The notes below the pieces were generated by a model, which did not search any database, was not told the DNA's origin, and was given only the letters and a program-made list of their open reading frames with translations. The position numbers were made by a program, and so were the translations under genes. Shown one piece after another: positions 24,589 to 32,931 of a DNA stretch of 64,000 nt. Each line of letters begins with the position of its first letter. The stretch's first letter is position 1. The stretch comes from Bog-473 sp963744935 (GTDB lineage: Bacteria > Actinomycetota > Acidimicrobiia > Acidimicrobiales > RAAP-2), in contig CAVUVM010000012.1 in the NCBI GenBank assembly GCA_963744935.1, positions 310,001-374,000 of the forward strand, written 5' to 3'.

Positions 24589-26247
24589 GTGACTGAAGAA
24601 CGGCGGCGTGCCGCTGAGCTCCTGGTCGAGTGCCTCGAGCACGAGGGCGTCACCTGCGTGTTCGGCATCCCGGGGGAAGAGAACATCTACCTCACCGATG
24701 CGCTGTCCCGGTCCGCCATCCGCTACGTCCTGGTGCGCCATGAACAGGCGGCGTCGTTCATGGCCGAGATCCATGGCCGGCTCACCGGCAGGGCCGGCGT
24801 CTGTTCGGCGACACTCGGGCCCGGCGCCATCAACCTCTTGCTGGGTACGGCGGACGCCTACACCAACAGCACACCCGTGCTCGCCCTCTCGGCCCAGGTG
24901 GGACTGAACCGGATCTACAAGGAATCGCATCAAAGCGTCGACTTGGTGTCCATGTTCTCGCCGGTGACGAAGTGGTCCGACCTGATTCTCACTCCCGACT
25001 CCATCCCCGAGATGGTCCGCAAGGCGTTCAAGCTCGCCCAGACCGAGCGGCCGGGATCGGTGTATCTCGGTGTGCCCGAGGACATTGAGTCCGCGTTCGT
25101 CCCGGATGAATTGGTACCGCTCGACGTCAATACACCTCGCAGCGACGAGCCCTCGCCGTCACAGATCGCGCGAGCGGCCGCCGTGCTCGACGCGAGCCAA
25201 CGGCCGATCATTCTGGCCGGGCACGGAGCCGCCCGTTCGGGAGCGGCCGAGGCACTGCTGCATTTCTCCGAGCTGCTCAGTCTCCCGGTGGCGACCACCT
25301 TTCACGGCAAGGGCGTGTTCCCCGACGATCACCCCTACTCACTCGGTGCCGTCGGTTTCATGAGTCACGACTACGTCAACTTCGGGTTTGACGATGCAGA
25401 CGTCATCGTCAGCGTCGGGTACGAGCTCCAGGAATTCGACCCGGTTCGGATCAACCCCGCCGCGGACAAGCAGATCATCCATCTGAGCCGCGTGCCCGCC
25501 GAGGTGGACGCGCGTTACGACGTCGAGGTGGGGATCCAGGCCGACATCGGGACCACGCTGCACGCCCTGGGTGAGGCGACCACTCGCCGTTTCGCCCAGG
25601 GAACGAGGGGAGAGAAGATCCGGCGACTCCTCGCTGACGAGCTGGCCCAGGGGGCAGCCGACAACAGCTTCCCGCTCAAGCCTCAGCGAGTCGTTGCGGA
25701 TACTCGGTCTGCGCTCGGCCGTTCCGACATCGTCCTCGCCGACACCGGCGCCGTGAAGATGTGGATGGCCCGCCTCTACCCCACCTTCGAGCCCAACACC
25801 TGCCTGATCTCCAATGGGCTCTCGACGATGGCCTTCGCCCTACCCGGTGCCATTGCAGCATCTCTGGCGGTGCCCGGGCGCAAGGTGCTGGCCGCGGTCG
25901 GAGACGGGGCCTTTCTCATGAACTCACAGGAGATCGAGACGGCGCTCCGCGAGCGCATTCCCTTCGCGATCTTGATCTGGGAGGACGACGCCTACGGCCT
26001 GATCCGCTGGAAGATGGACCTCGAGCTCGGTCACCACGTAGAAGTCGAGTTCTCCAACCCCGACTTCGTGTCCTACGCCGAGAGCTTCGGCGCCCGGGGC
26101 TACCGGGTGGGTGCCGCGGATGACCTTCTCCCCATGCTCAAAGAGGCCCTGGCCGCCGACACGGTGTCGGTGATCACGTGCCCGGTCGACTACACCGAGA
26201 ACCTCCGTCTCACTGAAGCCCTCGGAGAACTCTCCGGACCGTTCTGA
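24589..26247 (+). CDS. Acetolactate synthase-like ThDP-dependent enzyme
   Basis: A 552-aa enzyme of the acetolactate synthase large-subunit type. The N-terminal ThDP domain has VFGIPGEEN and the catalytic Glu52 in VRHEQAASFMA. The central domain has ILAGHGAARSGAAEAL, and the C-terminal ThDP/Mg motif is GDGAFLMNSQE (about residue 437). No regulatory small subunit gene is adjacent, as for catabolic acetolactate synthases or related decarboxylases/ligases. GTG at 24589 is chosen because family similarity begins there; ATG at 24532 would add 19 residues. Confidence 0.85.
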   Translation: MTEERRRAAELLVECLEHEGVTCVFGIPGEENIYLTDALSRSAIRYVLVRHEQAASFMAEIHGRLTGRAGVCSATLGPGAINLLLGTADAYTNSTPVLALSAQVGLNRIYKESHQSVDLVSMFSPVTKWSDLILTPDSIPEMVRKAFKLAQTERPGSVYLGVPEDIESAFVPDELVPLDVNTPRSDEPSPSQIARAAAVLDASQRPIILAGHGAARSGAAEALLHFSELLSLPVATTFHGKGVFPDDHPYSLGAVGFMSHDYVNFGFDDADVIVSVGYELQEFDPVRINPAADKQIIHLSRVPAEVDARYDVEVGIQADIGTTLHALGEATTRRFAQGTRGEKIRRLLADELAQGAADNSFPLKPQRVVADTRSALGRSDIVLADTGAVKMWMARLYPTFEPNTCLISNGLSTMAFALPGAIAASLAVPGRKVLAAVGDGAFLMNSQEIETALRERIPFAILIWEDDAYGLIRWKMDLELGHHVEVEFSNPDFVSYAESFGARGYRVGAADDLLPMLKEALAADTVSVITCPVDYTENLRLTEALGELSGPF

Positions 26248-26285
26248 CCGTCGTCGTGGGGCGGGGACCCCGAGCGCCACAACGA

Positions 26286-27485
26286 TCAGAGTGTCCAGCG
26301 ATAGGCCTCGGTTGGCTCGTAGACGATTCCGCGCGCCAACAGGTCCTCGATCTCCTGGCTCGTGTAGCCGAGGCGCTCCATGATGCGCCGGGTGTGCTCT
26401 CCGACCAACGGTGGAGGACCATAGGGCCCGGTGGGAGACTCCGAGAAGTCAATCAACGTGCCGAACTGGCGCAGCTGTCCGAGGATCGGATGGGGATACT
26501 CCGCCACCAGGCCGAGACGCTCGTTGTCAGCGTCGTGGAGCACGAACTCTCCGTCGTTGGTGTCGACAGAGACCTCCGCGTCGACACCAGCTTCGCCGAG
26601 ATTGTGGAACCAGGTCACGGCCGTCCGCGTGAGGAAGATGGATTCGAGCGCCAACTCGATCTCCACCCTGGCCGCCACCCGCGCCTCGATCGTCTCGTAA
26701 CGCGCAAGGTCGGGGCGTCCCACCAGGCGACAGAGCTGTGCCCATTGGCCTGATGCGAAGGCCGCAACTTGGATCCACCCCTCCCTGGTCTCGTACAGCC
26801 GGCAACAGGGCGAGACCCCCATCTGGTTGGCGTCGAGACCGGGACGAACCGGACCGGGCTCCCCTTCGACAAGGAAGACGTCGGAACTGAACACGGCCGC
26901 ACCGTTGAGGAGCGACGTCCAGAGGTCCTGTCCCTCGCCGGTCCGACGTTGGTGGTACAGGGCGGCCAGCACCCCGACCGCCGACACCATGGCGTTGGCC
27001 GTGTCGGTCATTCCGAAGCGGAGATACAGGGGCGGGTTGCCGCCGGCCACCGGACCCGCCTCGAACTCGAGGCCGCACGCGGCCTGATAGAGCGGGTCGA
27101 GGCCGCCGAAGTCCGACAGGGGTCCCTCGGCGCCGTAGGCGTAGGTGTTGCAGTGGACGAGGTCCGGGTTGCGCTCCTTGAGAGACTCGTAGTCGATTCC
27201 CAGGCGCGCTGCGGTCCCTTTCGTCATGTTGTGGTGCACCACATCGGCGATCTCGGCCAGGCGCAGCACTGCTTCGAGCCCCTCGGGGGCCTTGACATCG
27301 ACGGCGAAATCGAGCTTGCCGCGCTGGCACCCGACGAAGGGCATCCCTGCCATCCGCATGCCGTCACCGCGCACGGGCTCCACCTTGATGACCTCGGCCC
27401 CCAAGTCCCCCAGGACCATCGGACCGAAGGGCCCGGCCAGATACTGGCCGAGATCGAGGACGACCACGCCGGTCAACGGACCCAC
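26286..27485 (-). CDS. CaiB/BaiF (family III) CoA-transferase, Asp-containing
   Basis: A 399-aa family III CoA-transferase. VLDLGQYLAGPFGPMVLGDLGAEVIKVE is the standard N-terminus, and the catalytic Asp is D161 in GMTDTANA just before GVLAALYHQRRTGEGQ. These enzymes move CoA between carboxylic acids through an aspartyl-CoA thioester. The GTG start overlaps the end of the upstream paralogue by 13 bp, implying a paired complex. The substrate could be an acid produced by the nearby catabolic genes. Confidence 0.9.
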   Translation of the reverse strand: MGPLTGVVVLDLGQYLAGPFGPMVLGDLGAEVIKVEPVRGDGMRMAGMPFVGCQRGKLDFAVDVKAPEGLEAVLRLAEIADVVHHNMTKGTAARLGIDYESLKERNPDLVHCNTYAYGAEGPLSDFGGLDPLYQAACGLEFEAGPVAGGNPPLYLRFGMTDTANAMVSAVGVLAALYHQRRTGEGQDLWTSLLNGAAVFSSDVFLVEGEPGPVRPGLDANQMGVSPCCRLYETREGWIQVAAFASGQWAQLCRLVGRPDLARYETIEARVAARVEIELALESIFLTRTAVTWFHNLGEAGVDAEVSVDTNDGEFVLHDADNERLGLVAEYPHPILGQLRQFGTLIDFSESPTGPYGPPPLVGEHTRRIMERLGYTSQEIEDLLARGIVYEPTEAYRWTL

Positions 27486-28660
27486 GACACGTCCTCTACG
27501 ATCCCCGCGTCCAGCAGGCGGTCGATCTCGGCCGCGGAATATTCCGCTTCTGCCAACACCTCACGGCTGTGTGCACCGGCGCGGGGCTGACCGCCTTGGA
27601 TCGCCCCCGGTGTGCCGCGCAACACGGCCGGTACTCCAACCTGCGTGGTAGGCCCGAGCTCAGGGTCCTCGACCGTTGCCGCCAGCCCGTTCGCCAGGAA
27701 CTGGGGATGGGAAAAGACCTCGGCCATCGGTCTGACCGCCTCAGCGCCAAGACCGGCCTCGTGGAACTCCTCGATGAGCTCGTCGCGGCGCCGCTGCGCG
27801 TAGGCGGCACGAAGCCGGGCCTCGTGGCGCGCGCGTAACTCGGGGTCGGCGTACAGCGCGCGTGGGTCCACGGGGTCCAGTCCCAAGATCTCCTCGGGCG
27901 TGCGCGTCGGGGTAAGGCCGTTCATCGTCGCGGCGTGGATCCATTCACCGCCGGCACACTCGAAGAGGGATATCTGATGGATGCCGGGCGGGTATGTCTT
28001 CGCCATGACCGCGTGAAAGCCGGCGGGCGCTCGTTCGTGCTCCTGCCAAATCTGCGTGGTGTACGCGAGGACCCCCTGATAGAGCGACGTCTGCACGTGC
28101 TGCCCACGGCCGGCCGCATCGCGGTAGATCAGAGCCGAGAGCACGCCTGTGGCCAAGAGGAAGCACGCCGCCATGCTCGGGGCGGGAAAGTGCAGATAGA
28201 CGGGTCCAGGGCGCCAGCCGGGCTGCTCGCTTTGCATGCCCGAGCGGGCCTGCACCGTGACGTCCCAACCGGGTCGATCAGCGAAGCGATGCCCGGGCGG
28301 ATAGGCCGGCACCGAGCAGAAGACCAAGCGGGGAAACCGCGGTGAGAGATCTTCGTAAGAGAGTCCCAGCCGTTCCATCGTGCCGGGGCTGAACGTTTCC
28401 ACCAGCACATCGGCACCCCCGCAGAGCCGCAGGAACACGTCGCGGCCCTCGTCTGCCTTGACGTCGAGCACCACCGACCTCCGGCTGCGGTTCCAGACGT
28501 GGTAGCCGGGCTGACGTCGAAAGGGATCCCCACCCGGCGGCTCGACCTTGATCACGTCGGCACCGAGCTCAGCGAGAAGCAGAACGCCGACGGGTCCCGC
28601 CACCCCCCAGCTCAGATCGAGCACCCGTAGGCCCCGCAGCGGGCCTGCCGGCTCGCTCAC
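27473..28660 (-). CDS. CaiB/BaiF (family III) CoA-transferase paralogue lacking catalytic Asp
   Basis: A 395-aa paralogue of the downstream gene. VLDLSWGVAGPVGVLLLAELGADVIKVE and GVLSALIYRDAAGRGQ are family signatures. When aligned on the conserved GVL-ALI/Y segment, the position of the catalytic Asp is Ser162 (PAPSMAACF). A known precedent is the heteromeric benzylsuccinate CoA-transferase BbsEF, where only one subunit carries the Asp. This copy is therefore likely a structural partner rather than a stand-alone enzyme. It is the first gene of the leftward pair. Confidence 0.88.
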   Translation of the reverse strand: MSEPAGPLRGLRVLDLSWGVAGPVGVLLLAELGADVIKVEPPGGDPFRRQPGYHVWNRSRRSVVLDVKADEGRDVFLRLCGGADVLVETFSPGTMERLGLSYEDLSPRFPRLVFCSVPAYPPGHRFADRPGWDVTVQARSGMQSEQPGWRPGPVYLHFPAPSMAACFLLATGVLSALIYRDAAGRGQHVQTSLYQGVLAYTTQIWQEHERAPAGFHAVMAKTYPPGIHQISLFECAGGEWIHAATMNGLTPTRTPEEILGLDPVDPRALYADPELRARHEARLRAAYAQRRRDELIEEFHEAGLGAEAVRPMAEVFSHPQFLANGLAATVEDPELGPTTQVGVPAVLRGTPGAIQGGQPRAGAHSREVLAEAEYSAAEIDRLLDAGIVEDVSWVR

Positions 28661-28756
28661 GTGCCCTCCGTCACGCCGTTCTGGCGATCCACGGGTGTCC
28701 TCCTTTCGCTCGTGCGGCCGAGTCTCACGGAAGGCGCCATGCTCGCACGATCGAAG

Positions 28757-30595
28757 TCAAGGATTACGCATGCGAGACAACAACCGCCGAGGTCCGAACG
28801 TGCCCGATCGAGGCGGCAGCGGGTCCAGGCTCGCCTGCCAGTCGTGCAGGGCGACTTCGAGGACCTCGCGGCTGGTGGGCTCGTCGAGAAGGGCGTTCAC
28901 CTTGGCGACGGTGACGTCAACGGCGGGCACGCCTGCCTCCGTGAGTCGGCCTGCACGCGTGAGGCGCGAGTGGTAGTGGAGTGCCTGGAGGGACATGCTC
29001 CCCGAGAGACTCGCTTCGGCCCCAACCCAAGGAAAGTTCGTCGTGACAGGCATCCGGCCGATGGGCAGATCCAACTCGAGAAGCGCCAACCCGAACGAGA
29101 CCTGGCCGGCGAACCTGTTCACGTCGGCAGCGAGCTCGTCGCCGTGGTCGAGAACCCATCCGAACCACCGGGGCCAGGCCTCGGCCAGCAGGTCGTGGAA
29201 GGGGCGCGGTATGACGAGTAGGCCACCGTTGAGATTCTGGGCGCACGTCCACGTCAACGCCGCGTGTGCCGCACGACCGAGACGCAATTCGCGCGTCAAG
29301 CCGGCGGTGTCGATCAAGCGGCGCCATCCCGCCAGGGTCGGAACTCCGGCACCGACTGATCGACCGCGCACGGCAGTGCCGCGAGTGAACGGGGTGATGT
29401 CTTCGGCGAACGCGATATCGCAATCAGAGAGGACCGCGGCGCTCGCGTCGACCAAAGCTCCGGCGGTGAGTTGGCGGAGCTTGTTGGCATACACGTTGCG
29501 TTCGTCGAAGCGTGCCACCGGCACCACGCTGACGCCCAGAGAGCGCAAACGCGCGAGGTGGTCAGGATCGGTCCCCTCCACGACGTGCACCACGAGCCGC
29601 TGGGGTGCTATCCCGGCCAGACGCGTCAAGGTGAGCACCCAGATGAGGCTCTGGTACACGAGCAGTGGTGGCTTGTCGACGACGCACGAGTAGACCACCT
29701 CGTTTTCGAGCAACGAGGTCGAGGCGCTCGCCCCCCCGGTGCCGGCAGGACCAGCTGGTTCGGTGCTGTGCGTGACTTCGAAGATCTGGTCCCGGCGTGA
29801 CCAGGACTCGTCGGCGGACTGCGGCGCCAATCGATCGCGCTCGGCGCGGTACTCATCGAGCCAGCGTTGTGTCCACTCCGATTGGACCGTTGAGTCCGTC
29901 ACCGCGGGGTCGACAACGGCGGGTCTCGACGCGAGACCGAGGTAATCGAGCACCCGTTCGACTGTCGGTTGGTAATTCTCGACAATGTCTTCGTACGAGA
30001 CTTCCAGGGGCCGGACGTCGCAACGGGCGAAGTACGCCTGCCACTGCGCGTCCCAATCGATCAGCATGTCCTCGAGCCACCGGACCTGTTGGAGGAGCAC
30101 CGGTTCGGGCCCACCGCGACTTGGGTCGGGTGGCTCGACGCAACGCTCGTCTACCTCCCCTGTGTAGATGGCCCGGTAGTAGGACAGGGCCTGGGCGGCG
30201 GTATCGCGCCGGGAGACGTGGACATAGCGCGGGCTCGCCAGCACGCGGCCAACGTGGTCCAACAGACCATCGGCACCTGTCGCGTTCTGCACGGTCCGAA
30301 GCAGCAACGCGAGCTGATGCCAGTGCGCCTGCAAGGCAAAGACGCCATTTGCGGTCGCCGTATGCTGCATCGCTCGCTCGACCCTCGTCGTCGCCGGCAC
30401 GTATTCAGGGCCGTAGCCCCACTGCGCGGCCAGGCTCTTGTAGCGCGGCGGATCGATGAACTCGTCAGGCTGTCCGACGATGCCGGTCTGGGCGAGGCCG
30501 CGGCACAGCAGGGTGCTCCCGGACCTCGGTGTCGACGCGACGACACACGACAGCAACGCCTGCGACCGGTCTGCGGACGCTGCCGCCGTTCGCAT
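28757..30595 (-). CDS. Stf0-like sulfotransferase fused to a glycosyltransferase-like domain (copy 1)
   Basis: A 612-aa two-domain protein. The N-terminal half has the PAPS 5'-phosphosulfate loop STPRSGSTLLCRGL (21-34) and the 3'-phosphate segment YVHVSRRDTAAQALSYYRAI, as in Stf0 (trehalose 2-sulfotransferase) proteins. The C-terminal half (about 300-590) resembles a nucleotide-sugar glycosyltransferase, with the DxD-like SDCDIAF (about 391-393) and NLNGGLLVIPR. There is no signal peptide, so it acts in the cytosol. A protein that both sulfates and glycosylates, or recognises a glycan to sulfate, is inferred. It is almost identical to the gene at 32932-34752. Confidence 0.8.
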   Translation of the reverse strand: MRTAAASADRSQALLSCVVASTPRSGSTLLCRGLAQTGIVGQPDEFIDPPRYKSLAAQWGYGPEYVPATTRVERAMQHTATANGVFALQAHWHQLALLLRTVQNATGADGLLDHVGRVLASPRYVHVSRRDTAAQALSYYRAIYTGEVDERCVEPPDPSRGGPEPVLLQQVRWLEDMLIDWDAQWQAYFARCDVRPLEVSYEDIVENYQPTVERVLDYLGLASRPAVVDPAVTDSTVQSEWTQRWLDEYRAERDRLAPQSADESWSRRDQIFEVTHSTEPAGPAGTGGASASTSLLENEVVYSCVVDKPPLLVYQSLIWVLTLTRLAGIAPQRLVVHVVEGTDPDHLARLRSLGVSVVPVARFDERNVYANKLRQLTAGALVDASAAVLSDCDIAFAEDITPFTRGTAVRGRSVGAGVPTLAGWRRLIDTAGLTRELRLGRAAHAALTWTCAQNLNGGLLVIPRPFHDLLAEAWPRWFGWVLDHGDELAADVNRFAGQVSFGLALLELDLPIGRMPVTTNFPWVGAEASLSGSMSLQALHYHSRLTRAGRLTEAGVPAVDVTVAKVNALLDEPTSREVLEVALHDWQASLDPLPPRSGTFGPRRLLSRMRNP

Positions 30596-30660
30596 CGCAC
30601 GATGCTAACACCCGCCATCAGGAGTCTTCGAAGCCGGGTCTGGTCGTCGGTCCGTTCGAA
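28799..30660. repeat. Long duplicated segment, copy 1 (with 32965-34817)
   Basis: The whole fusion gene and about 65 bp of its upstream region recur in the same orientation about 4.16 kb further on. From about 29367 to 30570 I see one base difference. From about 28801 to 29366 there are many patches of change and a 9-bp indel. The 5' limit falls inside a 12-bp repeat array at 30649. Confidence 0.9.
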
Positions 30661-30720
30661 GGTCCGTTCGCCGGTCAGTTTGTCGATCAGTTTGTCGATC
30701 GGTTTGTTGGCTCGTTGACC
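30649..30720. repeat. 12-bp tandem repeat array
   Basis: Six consecutive 12-bp units related to GGTCAGTTTGTC (GGTCCGTTCGAA, GGTCCGTTCGCC, GGTCAGTTTGTC, GATCAGTTTGTC, GATCGGTTTGTT, GGCTCGTTGACC) lie upstream of copy 1. Only the first unit is present at copy 2, so the duplication endpoint lies in this array. Confidence 0.75.
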
Positions 30721-31001
30721 GGGCGGACTCGGCGGCATTTTGTCACGGAACTGTCGCGAGCGGCGGGCTGCGGTCCCGTACGATGCCAAAACCAAAAGGC
30801 GGCTTGGGGCTGGTGGCACTGTGTTGCGCCACCCCGAGAACCTCTACGATTTGGCAATCCGTGGATTCGGAAGAGTCCAATCTTCCAGGGAGATCATTCG
30901 TGGAAGCATCGCCGAACTTCGCCAGGCGAAACTTCAAATCCGAGGATGGTTCGGCTTCCGGGTATGCTGGCGCACCCTCGGTCACCGCCAACCACACGAG
31001 G
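30721..31001. other. Spacer between fusion gene and sulfotransferase, lower GC
   Basis: This 280-bp stretch has no convincing gene. One plus-strand frame (about 30800-30970) reads NLYDLAIRGFGRVQSSREIIRG, which looks protein-like and helical. It lacks a good start and has no recognised relative; it may be a fragment. The base composition is less GC-rich than the window average. Confidence 0.35.
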
Positions 31002-31859
31002 ATGGGTGTGAAGCCAGACTCTCAGCTCGACTTACCCAGTCCGACGACGCGCCGGGAGTTGGCTGGCTTCATCGGGCGGGCGACCATCAGCGGGTATAGG
31101 AACCGCCGAGCGTTTCGCGACGTCGAGCGGTTCTGTCTCTTACTCGGCTACGCGAGAAGCGGAAGCACGCTCGTTGGCTCACTGCTCAACGCTCACCCTG
31201 AGATTGTGATCGCCCAGGAAGCCGACGCATTGCGATATGTCCGCGCCGGCCTCACTCGCAACCAGCTGTTCGCCATCATCCTCGATCGCGACCGCCAATT
31301 TGCCGACATCGGTCGCCAGTTCCACGGATTCGAGTACGAACTGTCGAGCCTCGATCAGGGTCGGTATACCCGGCTGCGCGTCATCGGGGACAAACATGCC
31401 AGCCGCGCTACGAAGCGCTTGCACAAAGATCCCGGGCTGCTCGATCGCCTTCGAGACTTCGTCGGCGTCCCGCTCGGGGTGATCCAACTCGAGCGCAATC
31501 CGTTCGACACCATCGCGTCGCTTGCGCGCAATCGCGATATCCCCATTTCGAAGGCAATCAGCATCTACCGAAGGTTAGGACTTTCCGTTGATGAGGTAAG
31601 GGGACGATTGGGCCGCGATGAAGTTTTGGAGGTCAGGTACGAGTCGATCGTTTCCGAACCCGAGACCTGGTTACCGGCCATCTGTCGCTTCCTCGGAGTC
31701 GATGCGCCGGACAACTTTGTTCAGTCTTGTTCCTCCATCGTCGAACCCGGCGGTCGCCGCGGACGCGTTCCGTTCGACTATTCGCGTGCTGATCGTGATG
31801 CAATAGACGAGATAATCGCTTCACGTCCGGCCCTTGCCGGATACTCGTTCAGCCGATAG
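31002..31859 (+). CDS. Sulfotransferase family protein
   Basis: About 285 aa. The PAPS 5'-phosphosulfate loop is GYARSGSTLVGSLLNAHP (residues about 48-65), with a 3'-phosphate segment ERNPFDTIASLARN (about 164-177) as in cytosolic carbohydrate sulfotransferases of the Sulfotransfer_3 type. The start is ATG at 31002 or GTG at 31008, both behind ACGAGG. It is not truncated. GC at third positions is visibly lower than in neighbours, suggesting transfer. It lies between the two Stf0-GT copies, on the opposite strand. Confidence 0.85.
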   Translation: MGVKPDSQLDLPSPTTRRELAGFIGRATISGYRNRRAFRDVERFCLLLGYARSGSTLVGSLLNAHPEIVIAQEADALRYVRAGLTRNQLFAIILDRDRQFADIGRQFHGFEYELSSLDQGRYTRLRVIGDKHASRATKRLHKDPGLLDRLRDFVGVPLGVIQLERNPFDTIASLARNRDIPISKAISIYRRLGLSVDEVRGRLGRDEVLEVRYESIVSEPETWLPAICRFLGVDAPDNFVQSCSSIVEPGGRRGRVPFDYSRADRDAIDEIIASRPALAGYSFSR

Positions 31860-32097
31860 ATCCCGGGCACGACGATGTTCGATCGATTGTTGAGCGCCAC
31901 TCTCCCTGAGCAATGCGGGCACCAGTAGCGCTATCGGCAGTGAGCTCGGGTTCGGTGCCAGCCTGTGGCTTCGCTGGCGGGAACGACGGCCGCGCAAGGT
32001 CGGGGAGGTGTTCTTGGATTGCCCGCCTCCGGCGCACACTCCAGCGAACTGGATCGCTCTTCGCTTCTCATCGGATGCCGCGAGGTTGGTGCCCTCC

Positions 32098-32892
32098 ATG
32101 CCGGTAGTTTGCGAGAAGCTCGTCTACCTTCAGCTCCAGAAGACAGCGTGCTCCACGATAGGAGCGATTCTGATCGATCTATTCGGGGGGACTCAGGTGT
32201 TCCCCAAGCACGGGCTGCTCCCGGATCCCGCGACGTCCAAATGTATCGTCGGCTCGGTGCGCAATCCCTGGGATTCCTACGTTTCACTGTGGGCGTTCGG
32301 AGGCCAGGGAGAGGGCCAACTCCATCGCCGACTCACGCAGAGGCGTTTGAAGCACACGGCGCGCCGGCTGCCGTCACCACGACCTCTCCTAAGCGAGCTG
32401 ACGCGACCGATGGCGCCCTGGAGACGGCTCTACGCCGCGCCGCATACGCCGGAACAATTCCGTTCCTGGTTGGCGAGGGTCCATACTCCCTCCCATGGAC
32501 GTGAGCTCGACAAGGTCTACGGTCGGAGCCAGGTTCGATACGTCGCGGGGCTCGCGACGTATCGCTACTGCAGACTATATGCGGGTGACCTCGGAAGTGT
32601 GCTCGACTCGAAGACGACAGCTGAGCTCGATAGCAGGCTCGAAGCCGACTATCTCCCCACTGCGATGATCCGGATGGAATATCTGGCTGACGACCTGATC
32701 GCCGCTCTCAAGGTCGCCGGCTACGCGATCGACTCCGGTATGGAGCATGAGATACGCACCCGGGCACAGGTAAGGACCAACACCTCCGAGCACTGGCCTT
32801 ACGTAGACTTTTACGACGATGCGAGCAGGGATCTGGTGAGCCGAAGAGACGCTTCGATCATTACAAAGCACGGATACCGCTTCGGGTCGTGA
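32098..32892 (+). CDS. Sulfotransferase family protein (second type)
   Basis: About 264 aa. LVYLQLQKTACSTIGAILIDLFGG (about 8-31) matches the PKTGS/T-type PAPS loop of HNK/chondroitin-like Sulfotransfer_2 proteins, and VGSVRNPWDSYVSLWAF (about 52-68) is the 3'-phosphate segment. It does not resemble the 31002 protein closely. The ATG at 32098 begins the family-like part; an in-frame start at 32008 has no ribosome site. The base composition is lower in GC than the window average. It likely acts on a sugar in the same pathway. Confidence 0.82.
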   Translation: MPVVCEKLVYLQLQKTACSTIGAILIDLFGGTQVFPKHGLLPDPATSKCIVGSVRNPWDSYVSLWAFGGQGEGQLHRRLTQRRLKHTARRLPSPRPLLSELTRPMAPWRRLYAAPHTPEQFRSWLARVHTPSHGRELDKVYGRSQVRYVAGLATYRYCRLYAGDLGSVLDSKTTAELDSRLEADYLPTAMIRMEYLADDLIAALKVAGYAIDSGMEHEIRTRAQVRTNTSEHWPYVDFYDDASRDLVSRRDASIITKHGYRFGS

Positions 32893-32931
32893 GACCTCGG
32901 ACCCCTCTCTGCTGCCACCGTGGGGTGCGGC

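Noticed and set aside
30740..31099. Plus-strand frame as an independent gene
   Set aside because: It overlaps the sulfotransferase start in another frame and only about 50 residues look protein-like.
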